Part shown: positions 8,514 to 16,871 of the stretch, piece by piece
Position numbering within the stretch: the stretch's first letter is position 1
Layout of the letters: every line of letters begins with the position of its first letter
Assembly (NCBI RefSeq): GCF_900096915.1
Contig: NZ_FMYK01000002.1
Coordinates: 470,540 to 534,539 of the forward strand
Length of the DNA stretch: 64,000 bases
From: Acinetobacter marinus
GTDB lineage: Bacteria; Pseudomonadota; Gammaproteobacteria; Pseudomonadales; Moraxellaceae
Reading direction: 5' to 3'
Notes under the pieces: generated by a model
Databases searched by the model: none
Seen by the model: the letters and a program-made list of their open reading frames with translations, nothing else
What the model was told of the DNA's origin: nothing
Made by a program: the position numbers and the translations under genes

Positions 8514-9338
8514 CTACTTCGGTGTATCCACGCTAACCATCAGGAAAAGCGCTTTGGTGTAATGTAATAAAGTTTGGTCACCCGCCTGTCCATGACCTGG
8601 AATCACAATTTTTGCATTCGGATAGGTTTTCATCACCTGATCAATGGTGTTTGACCATGCCCCGACATTAGCATCGTCCAAATTGCCTTTTTTCGCATCC
8701 AACTCTTTGACAAGACAACCGCCAAATAAGACTTTTTCCGCAGGGTAATACGCTACGACATTGTCTTTGGTATGACCTTTACCTAAAAACTTCACCTCGA
8801 CATAGCTATCACCAACATCAATGTGTAGACTATTTTCAAAGCCAAATTTTGGCAGAGCAGGATATTTGCCTTTTGCCAATTCAAGCGTTTTCAATGAGGC
8901 AAAGGTGGGAATATTGACGTGTTGAAATGCTGCTGTTCCGCCCAAAGTATCTTCATGAAAATGCGTGCTGACTACAGCCAGTGTTTTGGCATTTGAAGTC
9001 ATTTCAATCCATTTGATCAGCTCAGTTGCGCTTTTATCATCGACGGGTGTATCGACCACAACCGCTTCATTGTGGTTAATCACTACCATGCCATTGGATG
9101 GCACTTTTCCCCATGTTTCAGACTTGAAATAAGAGGTATGTTGGTAGACATTTGGCGCCAGTTCGGTGATCACCAAATCTTCAGACTGATAAACGGTTTT
9201 TGCCGTTGATTGCGTTATGCTTGACGATTTTGTATTTGGGATTGGCTTTATCAAGGCATCAGGCTCAGCCAAGCTCAGTTGAGTCGTCACTGCCAGTGCT
9301 GATATCAGCATCATTTGCATTGCACTGCGAGATTTCAT
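8514..9338 (-). CDS. Subclass B1 metallo-beta-lactamase
   Basis: Periplasmic zinc hydrolase expected to open the beta-lactam ring. All B1 residues are seen (numbering from the longest frame, M at 9395; subtract 19 for the chosen start). HFHED supplies His145, His147 and Asp149, and GHTKDN supplies His208. GGCLVK supplies the zinc-2 cysteine Cys227 and the substrate-contacting Lys230, GN supplies Asn238, and PGHG supplies His268. A signal peptide (MKSRSAMQMM... to LSLA) fits export. The start at 9338 is preferred because it gives a clean signal peptide and has AAGGA 11 nt upstream; 9362 and 9395 are alternatives. It begins 28 nt after the lytic transglycosylase gene and is probably cotranscribed with it. 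No mobile element is visible beside it, so it looks like a resident gene. Activity and spectrum cannot be read from sequence. Confidence 0.9.
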   Translation of the reverse strand: MKSRSAMQMMLISALAVTTQLSLAEPDALIKPIPNTKSSSITQSTAKTVYQSEDLVITELAPNVYQHTSYFKSETWGKVPSNGMVVINHNEAVVVDTPVDDKSATELIKWIEMTSNAKTLAVVSTHFHEDTLGGTAAFQHVNIPTFASLKTLELAKGKYPALPKFGFENSLHIDVGDSYVEVKFLGKGHTKDNVVAYYPAEKVLFGGCLVKELDAKKGNLDDANVGAWSNTIDQVMKTYPNAKIVIPGHGQAGDQTLLHYTKALFLMVSVDTPK

Positions 9339-9366
9339 TTTATAGCGCATCCTTTTATTCATTCTT

Positions 9367-9903
9367 TTATAGTTCGTCCTTGAGTTTTTTCTCAAAATTC
9401 TTCACGGATTTGATGTATTTACGCACTTTCCAGCGTGTCCAAAAACTACGCTCATAACCTGTCGGTCCGACATTATAGTAGCCTGTTGCTTTCTTCCAGC
9501 TTCCAGCCTTGCTGTGATAATCCGCCAAAATATAGCTACCGCAAAGCACATTGGTGCGCTCATCATAGAGATTGCTCCCACAAGTCGCTTGCCAGTAGCT
9601 TGGAATGACTTGCATCAAGCCCACTGCACCAGTAGGCGATCGGGCATCGCTACGATAGTTGGACTCTTGTCTGATCACGGCGGCGATGAGTAGTGGATCG
9701 ACGTTATATTTTTCAGAACCTTCAATGATATACGGTGAAATGCGCTGTGCGGTATAGGTGTTCACCGCATAAGCACGCTGGATACCTTGGGCGAGTTGTT
9801 GGCTTTTTTGCTGCGGGCTACCACGTAAAGTGCTACAGCCCGAAGCAATCAGTGCGATAAAACTAAACAGAAAAATAAGTCGAAAAGTGGGGTGAATGCT
9901 CAT
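9367..9903 (-). CDS. Lytic transglycosylase lipoprotein (SLT domain)
   Basis: Cleaves the glycan strands of peptidoglycan between MurNAc and GlcNAc. The start at 9903 (MSIHPTFRL) gives a lipoprotein signal ending in IASGC, Cys23, whereas the longer frame to 9996 has no sensible N-terminus. The SLT/goose-lysozyme-like domain covers about residues 55-160. It has the catalytic Glu80 in IRQESNYRSDARSPTGAVGL, then MQVIPSYW, and a later GYYNVGP motif. About 178 residues, so a single-domain enzyme, close to the EmtA/MltC catalytic part. The metallo-beta-lactamase gene follows within 28 nt. Confidence 0.9.
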   Translation of the reverse strand: MSIHPTFRLIFLFSFIALIASGCSTLRGSPQQKSQQLAQGIQRAYAVNTYTAQRISPYIIEGSEKYNVDPLLIAAVIRQESNYRSDARSPTGAVGLMQVIPSYWQATCGSNLYDERTNVLCGSYILADYHSKAGSWKKATGYYNVGPTGYERSFWTRWKVRKYIKSVKNFEKKLKDEL

Positions 9904-10007
9904 AAAACGTGAATAAAAATCTTGCCTAGCCGAAACATAACATAAATCAATCATAAATCGGCTTGGCGTGCAGACAAATTCGGCGATCAATAACAATCTG
10001 TAACGAA

Positions 10008-11396
10008 CTACTCAGAATCTGCACGCAGTTGACGGCGGGCATGTTTCAACGCAGAGCGTAAGCCTTCCTCCAGCGTTGGATGATAGTACGGACGATCTAA
10101 AATATCCGCTAAGGTCACTTGTTCGGCAATCATCCATGACAACATATGTGCAAGATGTTCCGCAGATTCTACGAACAGCTCCGCACCGAGTAAACGCTGT
10201 GAGGATTTCTCAATATAGACTTCGATCGCACCGACATTTTTACCCAAGGTCAGGGCACGACCTTGCTTTTCAAAGGACTGAATTCCCGTCACAAAATCGA
10301 TGTGCTGTTGCTCAAGCTCCTTTTTCGACTGACCTGCAATCGCCATTTGTGGATTACTAAAGATGATTGCTAGTGGGGATAGCTTTGGTAGCGCTTGGAT
10401 GTCGGGATAATTTAAAGCATTTTGCACGACATGCTTGCCTGTAAAGGCGGCAACATGCTGAATCGGATTTTGACTAAAGGCATCACCAACCACAAATAGC
10501 GGATAATCGCCAAGCTGTTTGCTGTCATGATTGATTGGTAGTTTTTTAATGTCTTGAAAGATCGCATCGACCTTGTGCAAATCTAAGGTACTCAGTAATG
10601 AGCTACGTCCTGTGGCACTAAGTACATAATCGACTTTGATGGATTGAGATTGCCCTTGTTGATCCTGATATTCAATCGTCACCCCGTCGCCATCTCGAGA
10701 CATGGATTCGGGGAGTGTTTCAAACAAGATGTTCACGGATTGTGAAAAATGTGCTTGCGCAAGCGTTTGTAAATGTTCTGAAGACAATATCCCAACCTTG
10801 CGACTGCGGGCAAAGACCGTAACATCGACACCGAGTTGATGCATGGCGACGGCAAGTTCTATAGCAATCACGCCACTACCAATTACAGCCAATCGTTTTG
10901 GCAAGTAAGGAAGCTCAAAGACTTCATCAGTTGTAATGAGTCGATCGCCAAGTATTTTCTTTTGATCTTGATCGATATTGGGGCTTGAACCGACGGCAAG
11001 AATAAATGCCTTGGCTTGCAGTTGCTCGCCGTTGACGTCAATGGTATTGGCATTGATAAATTTGGCTTGTCCAGAGGTTTTATGTTCAGGATGCCATGAT
11101 TCCACATCTTTAATCACAGATGCGGTGAATCGATCTCGAAGCGTTTGCACGTGTTGCATCACTTGACTGGTATCGGCGTCAATTTTTAGATTTAGCCCGA
11201 CACGATCTGCATGATGAGCGTCGTGCAGTTGATTTGCCGTTGAAATCAATATTTTACTTGGCATACAGCCGACTCGGGCGCATGTGGTATCCCATGCACC
11301 ATCATTAATGATTCTTAAATTGTTGGTGTGTTTTCGTGCTTCTTTATAGGCACTTATACCTGCGGTGCCTGCGCCAATAATGATGAGGTCGTACAT
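10008..11396 (-). CDS. Dihydrolipoamide dehydrogenase-like flavoprotein disulfide reductase
   Basis: FAD- and NAD(P)-dependent class I disulfide oxidoreductase. Motifs in order: FAD site IIIGAGTAG (5-13), redox-active disulfide CARVGC (Cys39, Cys44), NAD(P) site VIGSGVIAIELA (about 171), second FAD contact GD in FVVGDAF, and the C-terminal base YYHPTLEEGLRSAL. The length, 462 residues, is normal. The active-site sequence differs from the usual CVNVGC of the pyruvate and oxoglutarate dehydrogenase E3 subunit, and no E1 or E2 gene lies nearby. It therefore may be a paralogue with another partner rather than the main E3. Confidence 0.85.
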   Translation of the reverse strand: MYDLIIIGAGTAGISAYKEARKHTNNLRIINDGAWDTTCARVGCMPSKILISTANQLHDAHHADRVGLNLKIDADTSQVMQHVQTLRDRFTASVIKDVESWHPEHKTSGQAKFINANTIDVNGEQLQAKAFILAVGSSPNIDQDQKKILGDRLITTDEVFELPYLPKRLAVIGSGVIAIELAVAMHQLGVDVTVFARSRKVGILSSEHLQTLAQAHFSQSVNILFETLPESMSRDGDGVTIEYQDQQGQSQSIKVDYVLSATGRSSLLSTLDLHKVDAIFQDIKKLPINHDSKQLGDYPLFVVGDAFSQNPIQHVAAFTGKHVVQNALNYPDIQALPKLSPLAIIFSNPQMAIAGQSKKELEQQHIDFVTGIQSFEKQGRALTLGKNVGAIEVYIEKSSQRLLGAELFVESAEHLAHMLSWMIAEQVTLADILDRPYYHPTLEEGLRSALKHARRQLRADSE

Positions 11397-11594
11397 AGTT
11401 TTAAGCGCACTGATTATTAATAAGGGATGGGAATAAATTAAATGTATCTTTACTAGATTTTTACCAAAAAAAATAGTTTAATTACATTTAATCACAGAAA
11501 ATAGCTAAATCTAGATGGTTTTTTTCACAGAGATAACAGTGTAAAAATATTTCTGGGATATGCGAATTGATAACATGGATATATGGGGTAGTTG

Positions 11595-13574
11595 ATGTTA
11601 AACAATAATTTATTCAAAATTACAGCACTTGCGTTGGCTGTTTCTCTTTCGGCATGTGGCGGTGGGGGCGGTGGTTACTATGGTGACTCTGATAACGATA
11701 GTGGCTCCGATTCGAGCGGTGGTGATACAGTCACTGCAGTCAATGTCAGCACGATTTCACTGTATGATACCAATGGTGATGCGACAACGACGATTTCATC
11801 TCAAGGCGTTACTGCACAAGTCACTGTAACCGATGAAAGTGGTAATGCGATTAGTGGTGCATTAGTGACATTTACCAGTACAGGTGATGTGACCTTTGGA
11901 ACAAGTAATGGTGCGGTATTGACCAATGCAAATGGCGTTGCAACCATTTCGGTCACACCAACAGATTCTACTGATACAGGGACTTATCAGCTGACTGCAA
12001 CGACGACTTATGAAGACGTCACTGATACAGCATCAATGTATGTGAGTTTTCAAGCAGAAAATATCACCATTGCAAATATGAAAGCAGCGAGTAGCAATTT
12101 AGGTTCAGGTGACTCAACGTTAATTACCTTAGTGACTCAAGATGCTGATACCAATACCTATCAAAATAACATCGTTGTCAACTTTACCACGAGTTGTGGT
12201 AGCTTAAGCAGTACCAGCGTGACTTCATCAAGCGAAGGTAATGTGGCAACGACATATTCTGCTATCGATGCGGATGGTAATTTGTGTGAAGGTACTCAAA
12301 CCGTTACAGCAACGACGGCTTCAGGTTCGGCTACACCAGTTAAACTTACCTTAACTATTGCAGCTGCGGAAGCGAACTCAATCGTTTATACCTCTTCTGA
12401 TACGGTAGAGCTTGGTATCAAAGGTAGCGGTTCGTCGACTTCAGGGCAGGTCGAATTCACCGTATATTCTAATGGTAGCCCACTTGCTAATAAAAACGTA
12501 GTTTTAGACTTAGAAAAAGCGCCAAATGACTTTAGCTTTGTTACTCAAGGCAATCGTAGTAGTACAACGGTGGTCAGTGATAGTACTGGTAAAGTCAAAG
12601 TCAACCTTTACCCAGGTTATGTACCAGGTCCAGTTGAGATTAAAGCTGCATTATCTACAGATACAAGTATTTATGCGTTATCGAAAAATGTGTCAGTTGC
12701 TTCGGGTCGCGCTACGCAAAGTGGCTTTAGTATTTCAATGACTAAAAATGCTCTGCAAAATGCGAAAGATGGTGACACAGCAACCATTACAGCACGCTTG
12801 GTGGATCGTACGGGTAACCCAATTCCAGATGATACAGTGGTCAACTTTGTCACCGAGGGTGGCAGTATCACACCATATTGTACGACGACTGATGGTGCGT
12901 GTTCTGTGACACTATCTACTCAAGATCCTCGCCCAACGAATAACCGTGTGACTGTGCTCGCTTATGTTGAGGGTGATAAATCATATACAGATACCAATGG
13001 TGATAATGCCTATACCGCAGGTACCGATACATTAATCAGTAATCTCGGCAGTTTCTTTAGAGATGATAATGAAAGTACTGCATACGATTCTGGTGAGTTT
13101 AAGTACACTCGTGTCATTACGGGCACATCAGCGACTTGTGCAAGTTCTACCATCGCACAACCAAATATCTCAGGCACTTGTGATAATAACTTGGCGACCG
13201 TGTTACGCAGTCAATTCTTAGTTGCATTCGCTGAAGACACTCCAGTGATTTATAATCCAAGCGTGTCAGGAAACCAGTTTAGCTTTCAGTTATTCGGAAA
13301 TGGTTCGTTATCAGTGCCGATGCCATCTGCAACAACAGTTGGCGTCTCTACTGTAGATGATACAGAGAATGATTTGAGTTGTACTGCTGAATTACGTGAA
13401 GGACAAGAAACAGTACCAGCAATCTTTAATTTGCTTACACCGACCACGTTTGTGAACAGTGCTGCGACTTATTACGCCTATCGCTTAAAAGATTGTGATA
13501 CGAATGATAGTGTAGTATTAACCATTACCACACCAAGTGGTAGCGTGTATAAAAAAGAGTATTTTTATCCGTAA
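11595..13574 (+). CDS. Large lipoprotein with bacterial Ig-like (Big_1/invasin-type) repeats
   Basis: Lipoprotein signal ending in SLSAC, followed by a glycine run and an acidic Ser/Asp/Gly linker (to about residue 45). Several Ig-like domains follow. Recurring signatures are AQVTVTDESGNAISGALVTF (about 75-95), a Cys-containing repeat near 200, NPIPDDTVVNF (about 410) and CTTTDGACSVTL (about 430). The C-terminal 150 residues hold paired cysteines and are not recognised. The fold points to a cell-surface or periplasmic adhesin-like or structural role. ATG at 11595 is taken over the TTG at 11592. Single gene with its own terminator. Confidence 0.8.
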   Translation: MLNNNLFKITALALAVSLSACGGGGGGYYGDSDNDSGSDSSGGDTVTAVNVSTISLYDTNGDATTTISSQGVTAQVTVTDESGNAISGALVTFTSTGDVTFGTSNGAVLTNANGVATISVTPTDSTDTGTYQLTATTTYEDVTDTASMYVSFQAENITIANMKAASSNLGSGDSTLITLVTQDADTNTYQNNIVVNFTTSCGSLSSTSVTSSSEGNVATTYSAIDADGNLCEGTQTVTATTASGSATPVKLTLTIAAAEANSIVYTSSDTVELGIKGSGSSTSGQVEFTVYSNGSPLANKNVVLDLEKAPNDFSFVTQGNRSSTTVVSDSTGKVKVNLYPGYVPGPVEIKAALSTDTSIYALSKNVSVASGRATQSGFSISMTKNALQNAKDGDTATITARLVDRTGNPIPDDTVVNFVTEGGSITPYCTTTDGACSVTLSTQDPRPTNNRVTVLAYVEGDKSYTDTNGDNAYTAGTDTLISNLGSFFRDDNESTAYDSGEFKYTRVITGTSATCASSTIAQPNISGTCDNNLATVLRSQFLVAFAEDTPVIYNPSVSGNQFSFQLFGNGSLSVPMPSATTVGVSTVDDTENDLSCTAELREGQETVPAIFNLLTPTTFVNSAATYYAYRLKDCDTNDSVVLTITTPSGSVYKKEYFYP

Positions 13575-13592
13575 GTCATAAAGCTAAAAATG

Positions 13593-13622
13593 AAAAAACA
13601 GCACCTCGGTGCTGTTTTTTTG
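13593..13622. terminator. Bidirectional terminator after the Ig-like lipoprotein gene
   Basis: Symmetric hairpin AAAAAACAGCAC-CTCG-GTGCTGTTTTTT with A and T runs on either side. It sits between the Ig-like gene and the convergent small lipoprotein ORF. Confidence 0.85.
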
Positions 13623-13638
13623 TTGCAAAATTAAAAAA

Positions 13639-13740
13639 TCAGAGTCCCGTACCAACACTGACCGATGCAGTCGGACGAACTTGCATTGACGAGCAGGCAG
13701 TGAGACTCAAAAGACAACATAAAATTAAAAAAGTTTTCAT
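13639..13740 (-). CDS. Very small predicted lipoprotein (33 residues)
   Basis: An ATG on the minus strand at 13740 opens a 33-codon frame ending TGA. It starts MKTFLILCCLLSLTACSS, an almost ideal lipoprotein signal with lipobox LTAC. The mature peptide would be about 18 residues and Val/Ser/Gly-rich. GGA lies 8 nt before the start, and the bidirectional terminator lies directly behind the stop. Small entericidin-like or unclassified lipoproteins of this form are common in gammaproteobacteria. Function is unknown and expression is inferred only. Confidence 0.6.
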   Translation of the reverse strand: MKTFLILCCLLSLTACSSMQVRPTASVSVGTGL

Positions 13741-13847
13741 GATTCTAATCCAAAGGAAAAGAACCATGATTCAAAATTTATGCGTGAAAGAATAGCTAAA
13801 AGTCGTGTATATCTTGTAATGGACTATTAAAGGAAAATCGAACCCAC

Positions 13848-14183
13848 TTAATCGTCTAATAAATCCATTTGTTTGGCAAGTTGATACAGGTTGTTCGAGC
13901 GGTTGCCCGTACGACAAAACATCAAGATTGGCTTTGGTAATTCATGATAATGATTGGCAAATGTACGCACATCAATCTCCGAAATCTGACCAGCGACTAC
14001 AGGTTGATAGACATAATCCAAACCGACGGCACGTGCGGCTGCTTCGATTTGGGCACTGGTTGGCTGTTCTGCACCACCTTCTTGATCAGGACGGTTATTA
14101 ATCACCGAGCGAAAGCCTTTTTCGACCACTTGTGGAATTTGTTCAGCAGAGATTTGTCCAGCAAAACCAACAGGTTGTTCCAT
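13848..14183 (-). CDS. DUF442 / Blh-like phosphatase-fold protein (TIGR01244 family)
   Basis: About 111 residues with the DUF442 beta-lactamase-hydrolase-like domain, a relative of dual-specificity phosphatases. The N-terminal GQISAEQI and FRSVINNRPDQEG segments and the P-loop CRTGNRS (C-x5-R) near residue 92 are diagnostic. Family members are linked to sulfide/persulfide metabolism or are of unknown substrate. Of the two close ATGs (14189, 14183), the inner one has AGGA at better spacing (7 nt). Stands alone. Confidence 0.85.
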   Translation of the reverse strand: MEQPVGFAGQISAEQIPQVVEKGFRSVINNRPDQEGGAEQPTSAQIEAAARAVGLDYVYQPVVAGQISEIDVRTFANHYHELPKPILMFCRTGNRSNNLYQLAKQMDLLDD

Positions 14184-14361
14184 AATCATGTCCTAAAATT
14201 TATGCAGTGATAAAAATGAATCATTGTTAAATCATCATAGCACTTTTATCCAGCGAAGAAAAAACCTCGAGATTGATTTTGTAAATGAGTTTGAAGTATT
14301 TCATGATATTTTAGACAATGCCCAAAACCATTTTTCAATTGTTATCTAAAATAGTATGGAC

Positions 14362-14402
14362 AAAAAAACACCTGAGCGAACTTGATTTATTCAGCTCAGG
14401 TA
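14362..14402 (-). terminator. Terminator of lgt
   Basis: On the minus strand ACCTGAGC ... GCTCAGGT (extended by GAA/TTC with one bulge) is followed by seven T residues, about 20 nt after the lgt stop. Confidence 0.75.
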
Positions 14403-14420
14403 TTTGTTTTTGCAAATCTT

Positions 14421-15233
14421 TTAAAATACAGAAGGACGCTGCCAGTCGTAGATATTACGTTTATAGGCATACCAGAACATCCAGATCCCAACCAAAATCA
14501 TTGGTAAGCTGAGGAATTGTCCCTTACTCATCCAGCCGATAAACAGCAGTCCATTATCAGGTTCACGGAAGAACTCGATGACGAATCGTGCCACGCCATA
14601 ACCGATCAAAAATACCGCAGACACCGCCATACGTGGGCGAGGTTTTGAGCTAAACCACCATAAGACAATAAATAGCAGTAAACCTTCACACAGCGCTTGA
14701 TAAAGCTGAGAGGGATGGCGCACCAAATGCAATGGATCAGTCGGGAAAATCATGCCGAGCGGAAAGTTTGGATCAGTGACTTCACGACCATACAATTCTG
14801 CACCGATAAAGTTACCCAATCGTCCAAACATCAATCCTGTCGGGACGCAAGGTGCGATAAAGTCCAGTGTTTCAAACCATGATTTTTGGTACTTTCGGCA
14901 CCATAAAATCATCGCCAACATGACGCCCAAAAAGCCACCGTGGAAGCTCATGCCACCTGTCCAGACTTGGAACAGCCAAATTGGATTTTCTAAAAACTGT
15001 TGAAAGCCGTAAAACAACACGTAGCCCACACGACCGCCAATGACCACACCGAGCGCACCGAAAAACACCAGATCGGACACCATTTCTGAGTTCCAGCCAT
15101 CACGCCGTTTGGCACGGTAGGTTGCCAATCCCCAAGCAAATAAAAAGGCTAATAGGTACATCAAACCATACCAATGGACTTTGACTGGACCTAGAGAAAG
15201 TGCGATCGGGTCAATGTTGGGATAAGTCAGCAT
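14421..15233 (-). CDS. lgt: Prolipoprotein diacylglyceryl transferase
   Basis: Inner-membrane enzyme that moves a diacylglyceryl group from phosphatidylglycerol to the lipobox cysteine, the first step of lipoprotein maturation. The 270 residues form seven predicted membrane helices and include the Lgt signature GRLGNFIGAELYGR (about 135-150) and the HGGF motif (His near residue 98). AAGGA precedes ATG 15233. It serves the many lipoproteins encoded in this window. Monocistronic, diverging from the NRDE gene. Confidence 0.97.
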   Translation of the reverse strand: MLTYPNIDPIALSLGPVKVHWYGLMYLLAFLFAWGLATYRAKRRDGWNSEMVSDLVFFGALGVVIGGRVGYVLFYGFQQFLENPIWLFQVWTGGMSFHGGFLGVMLAMILWCRKYQKSWFETLDFIAPCVPTGLMFGRLGNFIGAELYGREVTDPNFPLGMIFPTDPLHLVRHPSQLYQALCEGLLLFIVLWWFSSKPRPRMAVSAVFLIGYGVARFVIEFFREPDNGLLFIGWMSKGQFLSLPMILVGIWMFWYAYKRNIYDWQRPSVF

Positions 15234-15362
15234 TGATTTTCCTTGAATGATTTTAAGTGGAGGGTTTTAAATGATAATTTTGAGCAGGATTGTAAAGGAA
15301 AATGCTGAAAAATGATGTACATTCAATGTGACTAAATCACTTGGCAAAAAGAATAGACCAAT

Positions 15363-16166
15363 ATGTGCATTGTGGCATTGGCATGGCAGACCATCGACGA
15401 GTTTCCGTTATTACTTCTTTCCAATCGAGATGAGTTTTATCAGCGTCCAACTAAAGCGTTACATTACTGGCAAGCGGATCAGCTCTATGCAGGGCAGGAT
15501 TTACAGCAGGGCGGTACGTGGATGGGAATGACGCCATCGGGGCGTTGGGCGGTGGTGACCAATTTTCGGGAAATGACAGAACAGCAGTTTGCTACCTCAC
15601 GAGGTGATTTAATTCGTAATTTTTTAATTTCTGATTTGGCGCCACTGCGATTCGCACAGCAATTGGAAAAACAGCAAAATGATTATGCGGGCTTTAACTT
15701 GATCGTGGGTGATCAACAGCAAGCGGTGTATATGAGCAATCGAGGTGAAGCACCACAGGTGTTAGCACGTGGGGTCTATGTGGTATCGAATGGCTTGATG
15801 AGTGAACATTGGGAAAAAACCGCACACCTGCGTAAGCGCTTTACCCAAGAGTTTTTGCCCTTACTTCAACAATCTGATTTGAAAAATGATGTTGATATTG
15901 AACAGCATATTTTGCCTGTAGCTTGGGATGTATTGGAAGATCAGCGCAAAATTGACACGGATAAATTGCCACAGACGGGGATCAGCCTTGAGATGGAAGA
16001 ATTATTGTCTTCGAGTTTTATCCAAAGTCCTGTCTATGGGACACGTTGTTCTAATTTTCTGCTTATGCAAGCTCACGGCAATCAAAAACAAATGCAATGG
16101 TGGGAAAAAACACAATATGGTGAGAACTTGGGTGAAGTTGTGGAAGTGGATGTGGACTTGAGTTAA
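15363..16166 (+). CDS. NRDE (TANGO2-like) family protein
   Basis: Begins MCIVALAW, with cysteine directly after the initiator Met, and continues LLLLSNRDEFYQRPT, the NRDE motif that defines the family. The N-terminal Cys resembles an Ntn-type nucleophile, but no reaction is established for bacterial members; the eukaryotic relatives are tied to haem or lipid handling. Length (267) is typical. Transcribed alone; the stop codon is 21 nt before the first copy of a repeat element. Confidence 0.88.
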   Translation: MCIVALAWQTIDEFPLLLLSNRDEFYQRPTKALHYWQADQLYAGQDLQQGGTWMGMTPSGRWAVVTNFREMTEQQFATSRGDLIRNFLISDLAPLRFAQQLEKQQNDYAGFNLIVGDQQQAVYMSNRGEAPQVLARGVYVVSNGLMSEHWEKTAHLRKRFTQEFLPLLQQSDLKNDVDIEQHILPVAWDVLEDQRKIDTDKLPQTGISLEMEELLSSSFIQSPVYGTRCSNFLLMQAHGNQKQMQWWEKTQYGENLGEVVEVDVDLS

Positions 16167-16187
16167 TCATTTTTCAAAAAAATCAAT

Positions 16188-16305
16188 AAAACCCTCCATT
16201 AAAAAGGGAGGGAACTCTGCTTATTAACGGATGTTAGTTCTAAACCTGCATCACTCCTCCCCTTTAAAGTGGGTGAGCTACTGTTGTAGCGCAAGGGTGG
16301 GGTTT
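16188..16305. repeat. Imperfect direct repeat, left copy, flanking the DUF559 gene
   Basis: About 118 bp with complementary ends (AAAACCCTCC at the left, GGGTGGGGTTT at the right) and an internal AGGGAGGGAA. It shares the core TGCTTATTA, CGGATGTT, CTAAACCTGCA and ACTCCTCCCCTTT in the same order and orientation with the copy at 16705-16816. No other copy was seen in the window. Confidence 0.8.
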
Positions 16306-16322
16306 CAGATGGTGGAAAAATA

Positions 16323-16697
16323 ATGTCAGATCAAATATTTAATAGACCTGATTATAAGCAACGTCGCCAAGAACTTCGAAATAATATGACTGAACCAGAG
16401 AAAAGGCTTTGGTCAGTTCTTCGGAAGAAACAACTTGGTGTGAAATTTAGAAGACAACATGGAATAGGTCACTACATTGCTGACTTTTATAGCCCTGAAA
16501 TCAGATTGGTTATTGAGTTGGATGGAGATTCACATTTTCACCAAGATGCAATCCAATATGATGCTGTGCGGGATGAGTATATGCGAGCGTTGGGTATCGT
16601 GGTTATTCGTTTATTAAATCAGGATGTTATGTGTAATTTTGATGCTGTAAAGTCTTATATCCACGCGCAAATAATAGATAGAAAAGCGAATATTTAG
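16323..16697 (+). CDS. DUF559 domain protein, predicted PD-(D/E)XK endonuclease
   Basis: A 124-residue single-domain protein related to very-short-patch-repair type nucleases. Seen: NMTEPEKRLWSVLRKKQLG at the start, then FRRQHGIGHYIADFY and LVIELDGDSH, giving the Asp...Glu-x-Asp pattern of the PD-(D/E)XK fold, and a basic, hydrophobic C-terminal helix. The gene sits exactly between two related ~115-bp repeats, with 17 nt on the left and 7 nt on the right, so gene and repeats probably move or are maintained as a unit. Cellular role and substrate are not known. Confidence 0.85.
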   Translation: MSDQIFNRPDYKQRRQELRNNMTEPEKRLWSVLRKKQLGVKFRRQHGIGHYIADFYSPEIRLVIELDGDSHFHQDAIQYDAVRDEYMRALGIVVIRLLNQDVMCNFDAVKSYIHAQIIDRKANI

Positions 16698-16704
16698 CGG
16701 GTGA

Positions 16705-16816
16705 TAACCCTCCCTAGCCCTCCCTTAGAAAGGGAGGGAATTCCGCTTATTAGCGGATGTTGGTACTAAACCTGCAATACTCCTCCCCTTTAAAAGGGGA
16801 GGTTGGGTGGGGTTTT
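16705..16816. repeat. Imperfect direct repeat, right copy, flanking the DUF559 gene
   Basis: About 112 bp. It begins ATAACCCTCCC and ends GGTTGGGTGGGGTTTT, with internal hairpin halves CCCTCCCTT/AAAGGGAGGG and CTCCCC/GGGGAG. It is collinear with 16188-16305. The terminal AAACCC/GGGTTT complementarity resembles short inverted-repeat, MITE-like elements. Confidence 0.8.
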
Positions 16817-16817
16817 A

Positions 16818-16843
16818 CTAAAAAACACGCTAAATTTAGCGTG
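16818..16843 (-). terminator. Terminator of phoX
   Basis: Perfect palindrome CACGCTAAATTTAGCGTG, followed on the minus strand by six T residues, about 30 nt after the phoX stop. Confidence 0.8.
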
Positions 16844-16871
16844 CTATTTTTATCGAAAAGGATATCAAGCG

